Shown: positions 8,701 through 17,284 of the stretch, piece by piece | Position numbering within the stretch: position 1 is the first letter of the stretch | Layout of the letters: every line of letters starts with the position of its first letter | NCBI GenBank assembly: GCA_016710325.1 | Contig: JADJXK010000002.1 | Span: forward strand, 186,001-250,000 | Reading direction: 5' to 3' | Source of the DNA: Candidatus Leptofilum proximum | GTDB lineage: Bacteria; Chloroflexota; Anaerolineae; Promineifilales; Promineifilaceae | DNA: 64,000 bases | The notes under the pieces: generated by a model | What the model saw: the letters and a program-made list of their open reading frames with translations, nothing else | Databases searched by the model: none | Told to the model about the DNA's origin: nothing | Position numbers and translations under genes: made by a program

Positions 8701-9351
8701 TCACGGTCCAGGAATCTGCCCCACCACCGGAATTTCCAGGTAGCGCTCTACGTCTTCGGCGCGGCGCACCACGCCCGATTCAATCCATTCCAGGACAAAA
8801 ATGACAATCACCCCCAGCAGCGCGCCAAACACAAAGCCAGCGGCCGTATTAACTTTCACATTGGGCGTGGTTCCCACTACCTTAGCTGCATCCTGAAACT
8901 CAATTGAGATGCGATCTTCTTGCCGATTTTGGTCATTATCTTCATTCTGCCATTGAATCAGTAGCTGACCCCATGTTCGAGCAATGTCGTTGGCTAAATC
9001 TGGGTCGGTATTCTCCACGTTGACTTGTACAACCAAGCCTAATCGGTCAGAGGCAACCGTTACATCTCCCAACAGTTCATTAGCTTCCATATCCAATTGC
9101 AAAATATTAATAACATCTTGAGCGCGGTAGCTGCTGTTGAGCCACTGCTCGTAATTTCCCAGTAGCTCGCGCGCTGCTTGCGATTGGCCATAATCTTTAC
9201 GTGCCGGGCTTACCAACAGCTTCTGGCTGGATTCATACACCACGGGTTGAATTCGACTGAAGCCATAAGCCGCACCAGCTGTCAGGATGGCCAGCAGGAT
9301 GATAATCCAACCCCGCTGGCGCAAAATGCGAAAATAATCACCTAATGCCAT
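8701..9351 (-). CDS. Wzz/CapA-like polysaccharide co-polymerase
   Basis: 216 residues. MALGDYFRILRQRGWIIIL begins the first membrane helix (about 14-33); an extracytoplasmic domain of about 120 residues follows, with VYESSQKLLVSP in beta-strand 1. The second helix is at about 167-188 (FVFGALLGVIVIFVLEW) with a short cytoplasmic tail ending EDVERYLEIPVVGQIPG, which resembles the region that contacts BY-kinases. It activates the downstream kinase and sets chain length (family inference). It is 10 nt from the second co-polymerase gene. Confidence 0.8.
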   Translation of the reverse strand: MALGDYFRILRQRGWIIILLAILTAGAAYGFSRIQPVVYESSQKLLVSPARKDYGQSQAARELLGNYEQWLNSSYRAQDVINILQLDMEANELLGDVTVASDRLGLVVQVNVENTDPDLANDIARTWGQLLIQWQNEDNDQNRQEDRISIEFQDAAKVVGTTPNVKVNTAAGFVFGALLGVIVIFVLEWIESGVVRRAEDVERYLEIPVVGQIPGP

Positions 9352-9360
9352 AGCTCGTTC

Positions 9361-10035
9361 CTATTTCTTGGGAATTTCGCCCAAAACGGCAAAACCCATT
9401 GCTTCTGCTTCTTCCCGGCTGCGAATGGTGGGATCCAGGTATTCCACCAGCAGCGCCAGACCCAATCCGGCGGCCAGGGCGATGGCCAGCCGCAGGGGAA
9501 TGTCTAATAAGCTGCTTAAACTGCGCGGCAGCGGCGTCACAACCGCGTCGTCCAATTGCACAAGCACGGCCGTTTCTCCCCCCAACTGCGGTAAAGCCTC
9601 GGCATTTTGCTCCGAGAGGACTGTGATGGCCGCATCCATAATCTGGGCCAGTGTGCCAGCATCGCCATGCTGGATGGAGATTTGCAATCGGCTGCGCACA
9701 TTATCGGCCGATACGCTAAAACTGCCGGGCGGCACGTCAAGGCCTGCTTGAGTGAGATAGTTGGAAACGGCCGTCTTAAACCGTCCGCTCACCGCCCAAT
9801 CCGTCAGCCCATTCACAATGTACTCTGACCCCAACCAGTTGTAATAGCGTTCCTGGTCAGCCAGTTCAGCGCCTGGCGTAGGCGGCTGCGCTACGATGAA
9901 GTTCACGCCCACGTTAAAACCGGGGGCGGGCGGCGGCTGGTAGGTCACCACGGAAAACACGGCAACAACCAGCGCTGGAATAAGCACCAACAGCCAGCGG
10001 CGGCGAAAAATAGAATAAAATGCACGTAATTCCAT
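9361..10035 (-). CDS. Second Wzz-like polysaccharide co-polymerase
   Basis: 224 residues from ATG 10035. This start gives MELRAFYSIFRRRWLLVLIP, placing helix 1 at the same offset as in the paralogue at 8701-9351. An in-frame ATG at 10068 would add 11 residues and overlap the upstream gene. The periplasmic-type domain is about 130 residues with NFIVAQPPTPG; helix 2 is at about 183-200; the tail ends EAEAMGFAVLGEIPKK, parallel to the paralogue. Two co-polymerases beside one kinase suggest a heteromeric complex (inference). Confidence 0.75.
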   Translation of the reverse strand: MELRAFYSIFRRRWLLVLIPALVVAVFSVVTYQPPPAPGFNVGVNFIVAQPPTPGAELADQERYYNWLGSEYIVNGLTDWAVSGRFKTAVSNYLTQAGLDVPPGSFSVSADNVRSRLQISIQHGDAGTLAQIMDAAITVLSEQNAEALPQLGGETAVLVQLDDAVVTPLPRSLSSLLDIPLRLAIALAAGLGLALLVEYLDPTIRSREEAEAMGFAVLGEIPKK

Positions 10036-10045
10036 AAAATAATTC

Positions 10046-11173
10046 TTAGCGCGGGAGTTTTGCCTCATGTCCAGCGGACATCTTTTCTGCCACTAAAGCC
10101 AGAATTTGTTCCTTAAATCGGGACACATCAAACTTTTCGGCATGTTGGCGGATGCGCTGCGGGTCCACCAAGTCGGTGTCAAACGTTTCAACCGCCTGGA
10201 TAATAGCAGCAACCGACTGCTGCGCAAAAAGGGCCCCGGTCACGCCGGGTACCACCGTTTCCAGCGCACCCCCGGCGGCATAGGCGATCACCGGCCGTCC
10301 GGCGGCCATCGCTTGCAGCGGGGCAATGCCAAAATCTTCCTCGCCAGGGAACATGAAGGCGCGGCATTTGCCCAGCAGCTCCGGCAGCTTTTCATCCGGT
10401 ACGTAGCCCAGAAACTCAATAGTGGGGCCAGCCAGGCCCTCCAATCGTTCCCGATCACGACCACTGCCGGCGATGCGCAACGGCCGTTTCATCTGGTTAA
10501 ACGCCTCAATTAAAATGTCAATGCGCCGATACGGTACCAGCCGCCCTACCAGCAGGTAATAATCTTCCACCTCGCTGCATGGGGCAAAACGGCTTGTGTC
10601 CACCGGCGGGTAGATAATATCCGATTCTCGCCGGTAAATTTTTTCGATTCGCCGACGGACTTCCTGTGAAATAGCCACGAAATGGTCCACACGATCAGCT
10701 GCCAGGCGGTCCCATTGGCGTAAAAAGGTGAGAAACGGTGGTAAAACGGCGCGCATAAAACGGCCCAACTGTTCCTGCTCTGCGTATTGGTGGTAGCGCC
10801 ACACGTACCGCGTCGGTGTGAGGCAGTAGCAAATATGCATCGTCTCTGGCCCGGTGATAACACCGTGGCAAAAACCGCTCTTGTTGCTGATCACCAGGTC
10901 GTAGCCGCTTAAATCGTACTGCTCAAAGGCCAGGGGGTAGAGGGGGAAATATAGCTGCTGCTTGCGCTGCGCCAGCGGCAGCTTGTTGATGAAGTTGGTG
11001 CGAATGTCCCACTTTTTCCAGTGCGGGGGCATCTTGTCTGGATCATAAAGCGAGGTGTAAATTGGCGCATCGGGGAACATCTCAACGAGCACTTCCAGCA
11101 CATCTTCCGCCCCGCCGATCTGGTTCATCCAATCATGAACAAGCGCCACTTTCAAAGGACGTGCCTCATTCAT
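10046..11173 (-). CDS. GT4 family glycosyltransferase
   Basis: 375 residues, GT-B fold. N-terminal VALVHDWMNQIGGAEDVLEVL is the family's GGAE donor/acceptor region. The C-terminal half has YLLVGRLVPYRRIDILIEAF, LRIAGSGRDRERLE and PGEEDFGIAPLQAMAAGRPVIA, the E-x7-E motif of GT4 retaining enzymes. It probably adds a sugar to the repeat unit on the cytoplasmic face. The gene starts 8 nt after the PspA stop but reads as the head of the co-polymerase/kinase operon. Confidence 0.88.
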   Translation of the reverse strand: MNEARPLKVALVHDWMNQIGGAEDVLEVLVEMFPDAPIYTSLYDPDKMPPHWKKWDIRTNFINKLPLAQRKQQLYFPLYPLAFEQYDLSGYDLVISNKSGFCHGVITGPETMHICYCLTPTRYVWRYHQYAEQEQLGRFMRAVLPPFLTFLRQWDRLAADRVDHFVAISQEVRRRIEKIYRRESDIIYPPVDTSRFAPCSEVEDYYLLVGRLVPYRRIDILIEAFNQMKRPLRIAGSGRDRERLEGLAGPTIEFLGYVPDEKLPELLGKCRAFMFPGEEDFGIAPLQAMAAGRPVIAYAAGGALETVVPGVTGALFAQQSVAAIIQAVETFDTDLVDPQRIRQHAEKFDVSRFKEQILALVAEKMSAGHEAKLPR

Positions 11174-11180
11174 CGGATTG

Positions 11181-11855
11181 TTAGACGCCTAATCGGTTCA
11201 TGCGTTCAGCCAGCGCGGCTTCCACTTCCAGGCTTTGCATGGCGTCGTCCAGCTGGTTGTCCAGGCTGCTGGCCTGCACTTCCCAGGCAGCATCGGCGTG
11301 GTCCAGCCGACGGCGGATGTTTTCGGCAGCGGTGGCCACTTCACTGTCGCCCTGGCTCATCAACGAATCCAGCGAGCGCATCGCCTTGGCCGATACCTCT
11401 TTGGATTTGGCCAGCTGGAGCAAAAATCCCAGCTCTTCTCGCTCCTGTTTGGCGATGGCCAGCCGCCCTTCGAGCTTCACCTTCACATCATCCAGCTTTT
11501 CTAGCGCGGACACCTGCTTTTCCAGCGAGGTGTCGTACGTTTTGATCAGATCCATGGCCGACATGAACTGCTTTTGGGTGACCATCGCTTCGGTGCGTTT
11601 GCCTTGCCGTAGAAACGTGTCTATAGCCAAATCGAATTTGGCCGCTTCGTTGGCCAGCGCTTCACGGCGGCGACGTGAGGTTTTTACCTGGGCAAACAAG
11701 GGGGTGATTGTTTGGACAAACTCTTGCAGTTCGCGTTCCGCCTGGCGAATGTATTCGTCGTAGACGGCCAGGTCGCTTTTTTGCAGGGCTTTATCCGCTG
11801 CTTCATGCAGGCGGGCTTTAAACAGGGTTCGAAGTTTTTGTAGTAGTGAGGCCAT
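11181..11855 (-). CDS. pspA: PspA/IM30 family phage-shock/membrane-repair protein
   Basis: 224 residues from ATG 11855. MASLLQKLRTLFKARLHEAADKAL gives the amphipathic N-terminal helix, then DEYIRQAERELQEF, and long coiled coils follow to the C-terminus. An in-frame start at 11939 would run through a promoter and a terminator and is rejected. The product is expected to coat damaged membrane as ESCRT-III-like polymers. The promoter TTGCAC-18-TATAAT ends 6 nt before the ATG, so the transcript is probably leaderless. Neighbours PspC and a LiaI-like protein support an envelope-stress role. Confidence 0.88.
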   Translation of the reverse strand: MASLLQKLRTLFKARLHEAADKALQKSDLAVYDEYIRQAERELQEFVQTITPLFAQVKTSRRRREALANEAAKFDLAIDTFLRQGKRTEAMVTQKQFMSAMDLIKTYDTSLEKQVSALEKLDDVKVKLEGRLAIAKQEREELGFLLQLAKSKEVSAKAMRSLDSLMSQGDSEVATAAENIRRRLDHADAAWEVQASSLDNQLDDAMQSLEVEAALAERMNRLGV

Positions 11856-11861
11856 GCGAGG

Positions 11862-11891
11862 ATTATACTGAGTTAGGAGAGAGTGGTGCAA
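11862..11891 (-). promoter_or_regulatory. pspA promoter, probably leaderless
   Basis: On the minus strand TTGCAC (11891-11886), 18-nt spacer, TATAAT (11867-11862), then 6 nt to the pspA ATG. A start site about 7 nt after the -10 box falls on the A of ATG. Confidence 0.75.
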
Positions 11892-11892
11892 A

Positions 11893-11933
11893 AAACGGCC
11901 GTTCCCCATGAAATATGCGGGGAACGGCCGTTT
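11893..11933 (-). terminator. Terminator whose stem is the iterated ACGGCCGT octamer
   Basis: Perfect 15-bp arms, AAACGGCCGTTCCCC (11893-11907) and its complement (11919-11933), around an 11-nt loop. On the minus strand the stem is followed by a TTTTTT run, so it should end the pspC transcript just before the pspA promoter. Confidence 0.8.
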
Positions 11934-11995
11934 CCTCAATCAGTCTGGTCCAAGGAGATGCTAAGCCCAGACCGTTCTTTTGTGAGTGGTTGCCG

Positions 11996-12235
11996 TTAGT
12001 TGATGACGATTTCTTCTTCGTCAAAAGCATTGGCTTTGGCTACAGGTTCTTCATCGGTGGGCATCAACACCCACAGAATCAGGTAAGCCACAAGGCCATG
12101 CCCGCCACCCAGGGCCAGCAGCACAAAGACAAGACGGACGATGACCGGGTCAATGTTCAGATAATTGGCGATACCACTGCACACGCCACCAATCATCTCG
12201 TCATTCGTATTGCGAACCAAACGTTTGTTACTCAT
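11996..12235 (-). CDS. pspC: PspC domain protein
   Basis: 79 residues, a normal size for a stand-alone PspC domain. NTNDEMIGGVCSGIANYL is the conserved PspC opening. VIVRLVFVLLALGGGHGLVAYLILWVLMP covers the two hydrophobic segments, in two parts around the GGG turn, and a short acidic tail (DEEEIVIN) follows. GGAGG lies about 10 nt before the ATG. In phage-shock systems PspC anchors sensing at the membrane; here it lies between a LiaI-like protein and PspA. Confidence 0.88.
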   Translation of the reverse strand: MSNKRLVRNTNDEMIGGVCSGIANYLNIDPVIVRLVFVLLALGGGHGLVAYLILWVLMPTDEEPVAKANAFDEEEIVIN

Positions 12236-12328
12236 TTTCTAAATACCTCCACACAGTTTTGTGATTATGAACTCAGTTGATTTGCACCCCATTACGTGGA
12301 AGGTTTTAAAAGGTTTCACAGTGAGAAA

Positions 12329-12856
12329 TCAGGCACTTTTTTCCTGACTGCCAGACCGACGCCGTTTGCGATTTGGGAGCAGCATCCACAGCCCCAGCCC
12401 GATCAGCAGCACGGGCCAGTATCGGCCCAAACCGCCCAACCCGTTAAAAAACGCGCCAAAAATCAAGAACAGGGCCGCGCTGGTGATAATGAGACGGCCG
12501 CCTTCACGCCAGGATGCCCGACGGTTGTGGCCCAGCAGCCCCGCCAGGAATAATCCAATCCCGGCAAAGCCCGGAATCAGCGCCCACACATAGGCCCAAC
12601 TGTCCCAGGCGCCCGTGAGATTTTGCACATACAAAATCCCGCCGATCCCGGTGACGATGCTGCCGGGAATCGCCAGCGTTGGTGTGCCCAGGAAAGCGCT
12701 CAAAATCAGCAGCCCGCCCACGGCCACAATGATCAGCGGCCACTGCAAGCTGATATCTAAAGTGGCGGCCAGGCTCGGGAAAAATTGAACCAGTAAAAAA
12801 AGGATGCCCACCAAAATGAGAATGGTGCCTACGACGATTGAACTGCGCTTGTGCAT
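12329..12856 (-). CDS. LiaI/LiaF-like multi-helix membrane protein
   Basis: 175 residues. Start chosen at ATG 12856 because GGAGG is 8 nt upstream; longer in-frame starts contain that GGAGG. N-terminal TILILVGILFLLVQFFP and LQWPLIIVAVGGLLIL resemble the LiaI/DUF5668 hairpin found with PspC/LiaF proteins; four more hydrophobic segments follow, and the C-terminus is basic (RKRRRSGSQEKSA). Likely a membrane partner in cell-envelope stress sensing (inference from neighbours). Confidence 0.65.
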   Translation of the reverse strand: MHKRSSIVVGTILILVGILFLLVQFFPSLAATLDISLQWPLIIVAVGGLLILSAFLGTPTLAIPGSIVTGIGGILYVQNLTGAWDSWAYVWALIPGFAGIGLFLAGLLGHNRRASWREGGRLIITSAALFLIFGAFFNGLGGLGRYWPVLLIGLGLWMLLPNRKRRRSGSQEKSA

Positions 12857-13129
12857 TGCTTGTACCTCCATCAAACAGAACCCGGCTCATTGGTTATTAT
12901 GAGCGGGCTTTTTGTTTTTGATGCCAAAACCGTTTCCGGGACACATTAAGGTGTGGGGAAAACGGCCGTTTTCCTCCAGGTTTCCTCTATGAGCCTTATA
13001 CGGAAAGAGCTGGTAATGGTCGCGCAGTATACCCGATGCGCTGTTTGTGTTACACTCATCGCTTAATATTCCACAACGATTCAGCCATTAGCCGTATCCA
13101 GTTTTGTGAATGTCATCAGGAGCATGTGT

Positions 13130-14134
13130 ATGAGACATCTGTTAATTACTGCCCCGTTTCCCTCGCATCTGGTCGACAAAATTCGGGCCGTATCCCCTCA
13201 TCTCACCATTGAACAGCGCACTTTGCCCAACGGCCGTTGGCCAGACGATTGGACAACGGACGCCGAGATTTACTACGCTTTGAGCGCCGTTCCCTCGCTG
13301 GCCCAGGCGCCAAATTTGCAGTGGGTACAAACCCACTATGCCGGTGTAGACAGCCTGGAAAACACCGAGCTGTGGCAAAGCGATATTCTTATCACCACCG
13401 CCAGCGGCGTGCATGCCCCCAACATGGCCCAATACGCCATGACCCAAATCCTGGCCTGGGCGCATAGGGTGCCCAACTGGTTCACCTACAAACAGACCCA
13501 AACCTGGAGCAAAAATCGATGGGAAACGTTTGTTCCTCAGGAACTGCATGGCAAAACATTGGGCATCCTCGGTTATGGCAGCATTGGCCGTGAATTGGCC
13601 CGCCTGGCCAAACCGTTTGGCATGCAAATTTTGGTTACCAAGCGGGATGCACGCCAACTGCAAGACACGGGTTATACGGTGGCTGGCCAGGGTGATCCCG
13701 CCGGTGAGCTGCCAGACCGTGTCTATCCCAGCGAGGCCAGCCGCTCTATGGTTGCCGAATGTGATTATGTTGTCATCACGCTGCCGCTCACCGAGCGCAC
13801 CCACCATTTGTTTAGCGAAGAGATGTTCAAGGCGATGAAGTCAACCGCATTTCTGGTGAACGTGGGGCGCGGCGCGATTGTTAAAGAGGCCGACCTCATT
13901 CGGGCTTTGAAGAAGGGGTGGCTGGCCGGCGCGGGATTGGATGTGTATGAAGAAGAGCCGCTGCCAGAGCACAGTCCTTTGTGGGAAATGGAAAACGTGA
14001 TTATGACGCCGCATGTCAGTGGGTTTACCCCCCACTATGACGAACGAGCTACTGACATTTTTGCCGAAAACCTGCGTCGCTACCTGGCGGGCGAACCGCT
14101 CTTGAACCAGGTTAATCGCTCAGAGGGATACTAA
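13130..14134 (+). CDS. D-isomer 2-hydroxyacid dehydrogenase family protein
   Basis: 334 residues from ATG 13130, preceded by AGGAG at 7 nt; an in-frame GTG at 13106 lacks such a site. The NAD-binding domain has LGILGYGSIGRELARLA (GxGxxG). VNVGRGAIVKEADLI and GLDVYEEEPLPEHSPLW carry the catalytic Arg/Glu region, and the expected catalytic His is in MTPHVSGFT. The family reduces 2-keto acids with NAD(P)H (glyoxylate/hydroxypyruvate-type). The exact substrate is unknown. It stands alone between divergent and convergent neighbours. Confidence 0.88.
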   Translation: MRHLLITAPFPSHLVDKIRAVSPHLTIEQRTLPNGRWPDDWTTDAEIYYALSAVPSLAQAPNLQWVQTHYAGVDSLENTELWQSDILITTASGVHAPNMAQYAMTQILAWAHRVPNWFTYKQTQTWSKNRWETFVPQELHGKTLGILGYGSIGRELARLAKPFGMQILVTKRDARQLQDTGYTVAGQGDPAGELPDRVYPSEASRSMVAECDYVVITLPLTERTHHLFSEEMFKAMKSTAFLVNVGRGAIVKEADLIRALKKGWLAGAGLDVYEEEPLPEHSPLWEMENVIMTPHVSGFTPHYDERATDIFAENLRRYLAGEPLLNQVNRSEGY

Positions 14135-14162
14135 ATGGGTCCTGGAAGGGCAGACTGTGCAG

Positions 14163-14198
14163 AAAAAAGAGCTCCGGCAATCACCGGAGCTCTTTTTT
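14163..14198. terminator. Bidirectional Rho-independent terminator
   Basis: Nine-bp stem GAGCTCCGG/CCGGAGCTC with a 6-nt loop, flanked by A6 and T6. It lies between the convergent dehydrogenase (+) and secreted protein (-) genes and should serve both strands. Confidence 0.92.
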
Positions 14199-14253
14199 AT
14201 TCTAAGGGATTCAACTTCAGGATGGAACCCAGTTCACATGGTGGTGCGTTGAG

Positions 14254-15711
14254 TTAGTTGGGATATTTGATCCACCCGGCAGGCATTGCCCCTGAATCGT
14301 GTGGACCACAGAGCACATCCCCGCAGAAGTAAACGTCGTAGTCGTTAAACTCGGTGATGGGCACGTTGCCGACGGGAATGCGGAAGGTGGCGCTGCCCGC
14401 TGGCACATTTTCCAGAATCAGGGGAACACATTCTGGACCGGGCGCCGTACAAGCTGGGTTAACGTTGCCCTTGAGGTCCGTGAAACCGTTAAAGGTGATA
14501 CGGCCGTCACCCAACCCCTCTGGCACTTTGAAAATCATCTCGTACATGCGCATGGTGCTGTGATTAAAGCGGCAGCCTGGTTGGTCAGCGCAAATAAAGT
14601 TGATTGTTTCCAGATCGCCCGGATTGGCTACATCCCAGGCATCGTAGGTTTGCCAGTCGTATTGGAAGATCTGGTTGTGGGCGTCAGGAAAGTAGGGCAG
14701 TTGGATGGGCAGAATGCCGCTGTTCCAGTACGAAACATTCTTACCGCTAGCAGATATATGGTTTAGATTTTCTAGCCGTACCGACGTCCGATATGGTGGC
14801 AGGCCAAAGTTATCAGCTGGCACCGGCGGGTCCGTTTCCAGCGGGCAATGCATGGTTTTATAATCACAATGCATGATCCCGAAGTCGCTCCAACCACCGG
14901 TTTGTGCCAGACCACAGTTGTTGCCAGCACTGTCGCAGAGCATCGCAACGGCGCGGAATGAGTGGAAGCGCGTTTTGGTTCCAATAATGCTGCCCACTGC
15001 GTGGAGTTGGATGAGGGCATACTTGATACAGTTGTCACTGTTCTGGAGCATGGCACACTCGGGATTTTCGACGTAGACGTATTTGTAACCGGCGTGCTTG
15101 TGCTCATTTTCGTGGGATGTCTGCCAGGGGTAAGAAACAGGTTGGTCCCAACCCCTAACGACATCAGCGAAAACAGTTGTGGACGGATCATGATTGTGGG
15201 AATGATCGTAGTGACAGCCTTGCTCATAGTTCCAGATGCCGTGATAGGCGTTCATGTCATGGGCCACGCCAATCTCTTCACAAGAGGGCGCGCCAACGTA
15301 CGGCTGGACATTACCGCCAGGAGCTGGAGGTGTGGGAGACGGTGGCGGATTGGTGGGTTCTGGCGGCGGATTTGTCGGGTCTGGAGGAGGGCTGGTTGGT
15401 TGGGGTGGTGTGCTGGTGGGTTCGATGGTGGGAGTTGGTTCACTGCTCGGGCCGCTGCAGATGACGTTAACGGAAGTGCGTGAGGTCCGCTGGATTTGCA
15501 TCCCACGGCCGTCACAAGCGATCTCGGCATTGTCACCGCTGAGCAGGCTCACGTTGTACGACTGCGCCCAGACGGAAACGGCCGCAAGCAGCACAACCAT
15601 GAAGATCACGCTTACCACAATGAGCCGTGTTTTTGATTTCACACGACCCAGTTTGTCACTTTCAGCGCCCGGAACTGGACGCCGTTCCTTAAGAGGGGGT
15701 TGCTTATTCAT
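14254..15711 (-). CDS. Secreted/anchored protein of unknown function with Pro-Thr stalk and His/Cys-rich domain
   Basis: 485 residues from ATG 15711 (GGAG 8 nt upstream). A basic N-terminus precedes a single hydrophobic segment, LIVVSVIFMVVLLAAVSVWA, ending like a signal peptide. After a domain of about 45 residues there is a stalk of about 45 residues rich in PTxPPPxPT. The main domain starts near residue 135 and contains GCHYDHSHNHDP, HENEHKHAGY and about ten cysteines, suggesting disulfides and a possible metal site. I do not recognise the family. It is probably exported and cell-attached. It follows a 0.7-kb upstream region without other genes, so regulation may be unusual. Confidence 0.75.
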   Translation of the reverse strand: MNKQPPLKERRPVPGAESDKLGRVKSKTRLIVVSVIFMVVLLAAVSVWAQSYNVSLLSGDNAEIACDGRGMQIQRTSRTSVNVICSGPSSEPTPTIEPTSTPPQPTSPPPDPTNPPPEPTNPPPSPTPPAPGGNVQPYVGAPSCEEIGVAHDMNAYHGIWNYEQGCHYDHSHNHDPSTTVFADVVRGWDQPVSYPWQTSHENEHKHAGYKYVYVENPECAMLQNSDNCIKYALIQLHAVGSIIGTKTRFHSFRAVAMLCDSAGNNCGLAQTGGWSDFGIMHCDYKTMHCPLETDPPVPADNFGLPPYRTSVRLENLNHISASGKNVSYWNSGILPIQLPYFPDAHNQIFQYDWQTYDAWDVANPGDLETINFICADQPGCRFNHSTMRMYEMIFKVPEGLGDGRITFNGFTDLKGNVNPACTAPGPECVPLILENVPAGSATFRIPVGNVPITEFNDYDVYFCGDVLCGPHDSGAMPAGWIKYPN

Positions 15712-16424
15712 TCTCTGCTCCATTTTAGTCCATTCGCCAGTCAACTTAAATTAAGAAACGGGGAGTGGACTTTTTCTTCACTTACTTGGTTAGTAAATTC
15801 GAACAGGTGCTTCTTCTTCCGACTACAGTTGTTGCTTGTAAGATGGCAGCCCGGGTAAGCTTCTTCACGACTTATTTTGGGCTGCCATCTCACTGACTCT
15901 TCCTGACTTCTTCACGATTAACTTGCTTCTTCACGCTTGATTAAAGCTTATTGCCTGAGCATCAGCTTCTGCTTCTCGGATGCTCGCGTTCCATTGTCGA
16001 GCCTCACCTCCTTTAGGTAATTTCATTTCGCTAGAAGGTTGCGGAGATGGGAATGCACTTTGTTGGATGAGGCACAGTGGGAGGGGTGCCGTGGCTGGAT
16101 GTTGAGGTAGAGCGTGTTTCTCACTGACAAAGGCATTCACTGAATCGCATGCGTTATGTCAAATCCGCGTTCACTCATGGCCGCACTATAGCCACGATGC
16201 CAGCAGCGGGTGAATAGGAAAAAACGCATAGGACACGCGTCCCATTTTTGGCAAAATCTATAAAAATTTTATGGAATCAGGGTCAATTTGGGGTCATTCG
16301 GGGCGTTTGGGGCAGTTTTTGGTCGGAACTGGGCGAAACGGCCGTCTTCTCGCCCCTCTCGTTTCTTTACGGTTTCTTCACGTGGGGCAACGGCCGTTCT
16401 TATCTGTCACTTACTTTGTGGGAG
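15712..16424 (-). other. 713-bp gene-free region upstream of the secreted-protein gene, structured leader candidate
   Basis: No convincing protein gene. On the minus strand it has AAAGGAGGT (16011-16019) followed by a 10-codon reading frame MERE..., three exact CGTGAAGAAG copies (forward CTTCTTCACG at 15860, 15907, 15926), and a perfect 12-bp stem AGATGGCAGCCC (15841-15852) with GGGCTGCCATCT (15879-15890). The distal part, 16280-16320, has GGGG-rich direct repeats (TTTGGGG, TTCGGGG). Two ACGGCCGT copies lie at about 16338 and 16391. It could be a regulated long leader. Confidence 0.5.
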
Positions 16425-17243
16425 CTAAAACTCAAGCTTGAAGGATAACTGCTGCGCCTCTGCGGGGGTTGGCTTTTGCGCCCGGAAGCAGTAAGACAGT
16501 CCCGCTACGTTTTTCTCGCTGCGGATGCGGTAACCAGACTGCTGGAGCAGGCCGCGCCAGTAGGCGACCGTGGGCAGGCCAAAGCCGGTCAGCCCGCGAA
16601 TAAGCCAGTTGGTCTGGCTGCGCACCGATTCGGCCAGCAGCAGCTGTCCCTGCGGCTTGAGAATGCGGAATGCTTCCTCCAGCAAGGCCGCGCGGTCGCC
16701 CTCCTGCCAGAACTCGCCGGCCACATGGCACATCATCACCGTATTGACGCTTTCATCGGGCAGCGGCAGCAAGTTCAGGCTGCCCTCGCGCCAGCTCAGC
16801 CGGGGATCGGTCGGCGGTGGCGGCTCCTGGCTGCGCCAGCGCACCAGCCACGGGCTGGTGGTCCACTGCGGGTTGTAGATGTCGATGACGATCACCTGGC
16901 CGGTGGTGAGGCGGCGGGACAGCCCAATGGCCTGGCGCTGCAGGCCCAGATCGATGTAGGCAAACCGTTCAGTGGCGGGCACCTGGCCCATGTCGAACAG
17001 CACATGATGCGGCGTGACGCCGTCAAAGTCATAACGCTGGCGTGCTTCCCAGATGCCCGCGCCAAAAAAGTAGATTAGAATCAGGAAAGCGGCCGTAGCC
17101 AGCGGCACAAAAGAGAGCCAGCCGTGCATGGCGCTGAGCCCAATCACGATCAGCGCGGCCACCATAGCCAGGTACAGCAAGGCAAACCGGGGCCAGTTGG
17201 CCAGGATGAAGGTGCGGGTTCCATTAAAACGGCCGTCTTTCAT
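16425..17243 (-). CDS. Membrane-anchored SAM-dependent methyltransferase
   Basis: 272 residues. Two N-terminal helices (about 18-36 and 42-62) anchor a methyltransferase-like domain. VIVIDIYNPQW stands where motif I is expected but the glycine-rich loop is unusual; ESVNTVMMCHVAGEFW and ILKPQGQLLLAES match post-I and motif III. The C-terminal part resembles a Methyltransf_11 end. Cofactor binding is likely but should be verified because motif I is degenerate. TATACT ends 8 nt before the ATG and no Shine-Dalgarno is visible, so it may be leaderless. It is divergent from another methyltransferase gene. Confidence 0.65.
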   Translation of the reverse strand: MKDGRFNGTRTFILANWPRFALLYLAMVAALIVIGLSAMHGWLSFVPLATAAFLILIYFFGAGIWEARQRYDFDGVTPHHVLFDMGQVPATERFAYIDLGLQRQAIGLSRRLTTGQVIVIDIYNPQWTTSPWLVRWRSQEPPPPTDPRLSWREGSLNLLPLPDESVNTVMMCHVAGEFWQEGDRAALLEEAFRILKPQGQLLLAESVRSQTNWLIRGLTGFGLPTVAYWRGLLQQSGYRIRSEKNVAGLSYCFRAQKPTPAEAQQLSFKLEF

Positions 17244-17284
17244 AACCGCGTAGTATACCTAAAATCAAACTCAAGGATGAATGC

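Noticed and set aside
12888..12935. Terminator-like hairpin ending TTTTTG on the plus strand
   Set aside because: No plus-strand gene precedes it; it lies in the leader of the LiaI-like gene and its role is unclear.
15860..15935. CTTCTTCACG repeats as a CRISPR array
   Set aside because: Only 10 nt long, three copies, unequal spacers, no cas genes.
15931..16140. 69-codon open frame on the minus strand
   Set aside because: Low-complexity start, GTG without a ribosome site, and it crosses the AAAGGAGGT site; not supported as a gene.
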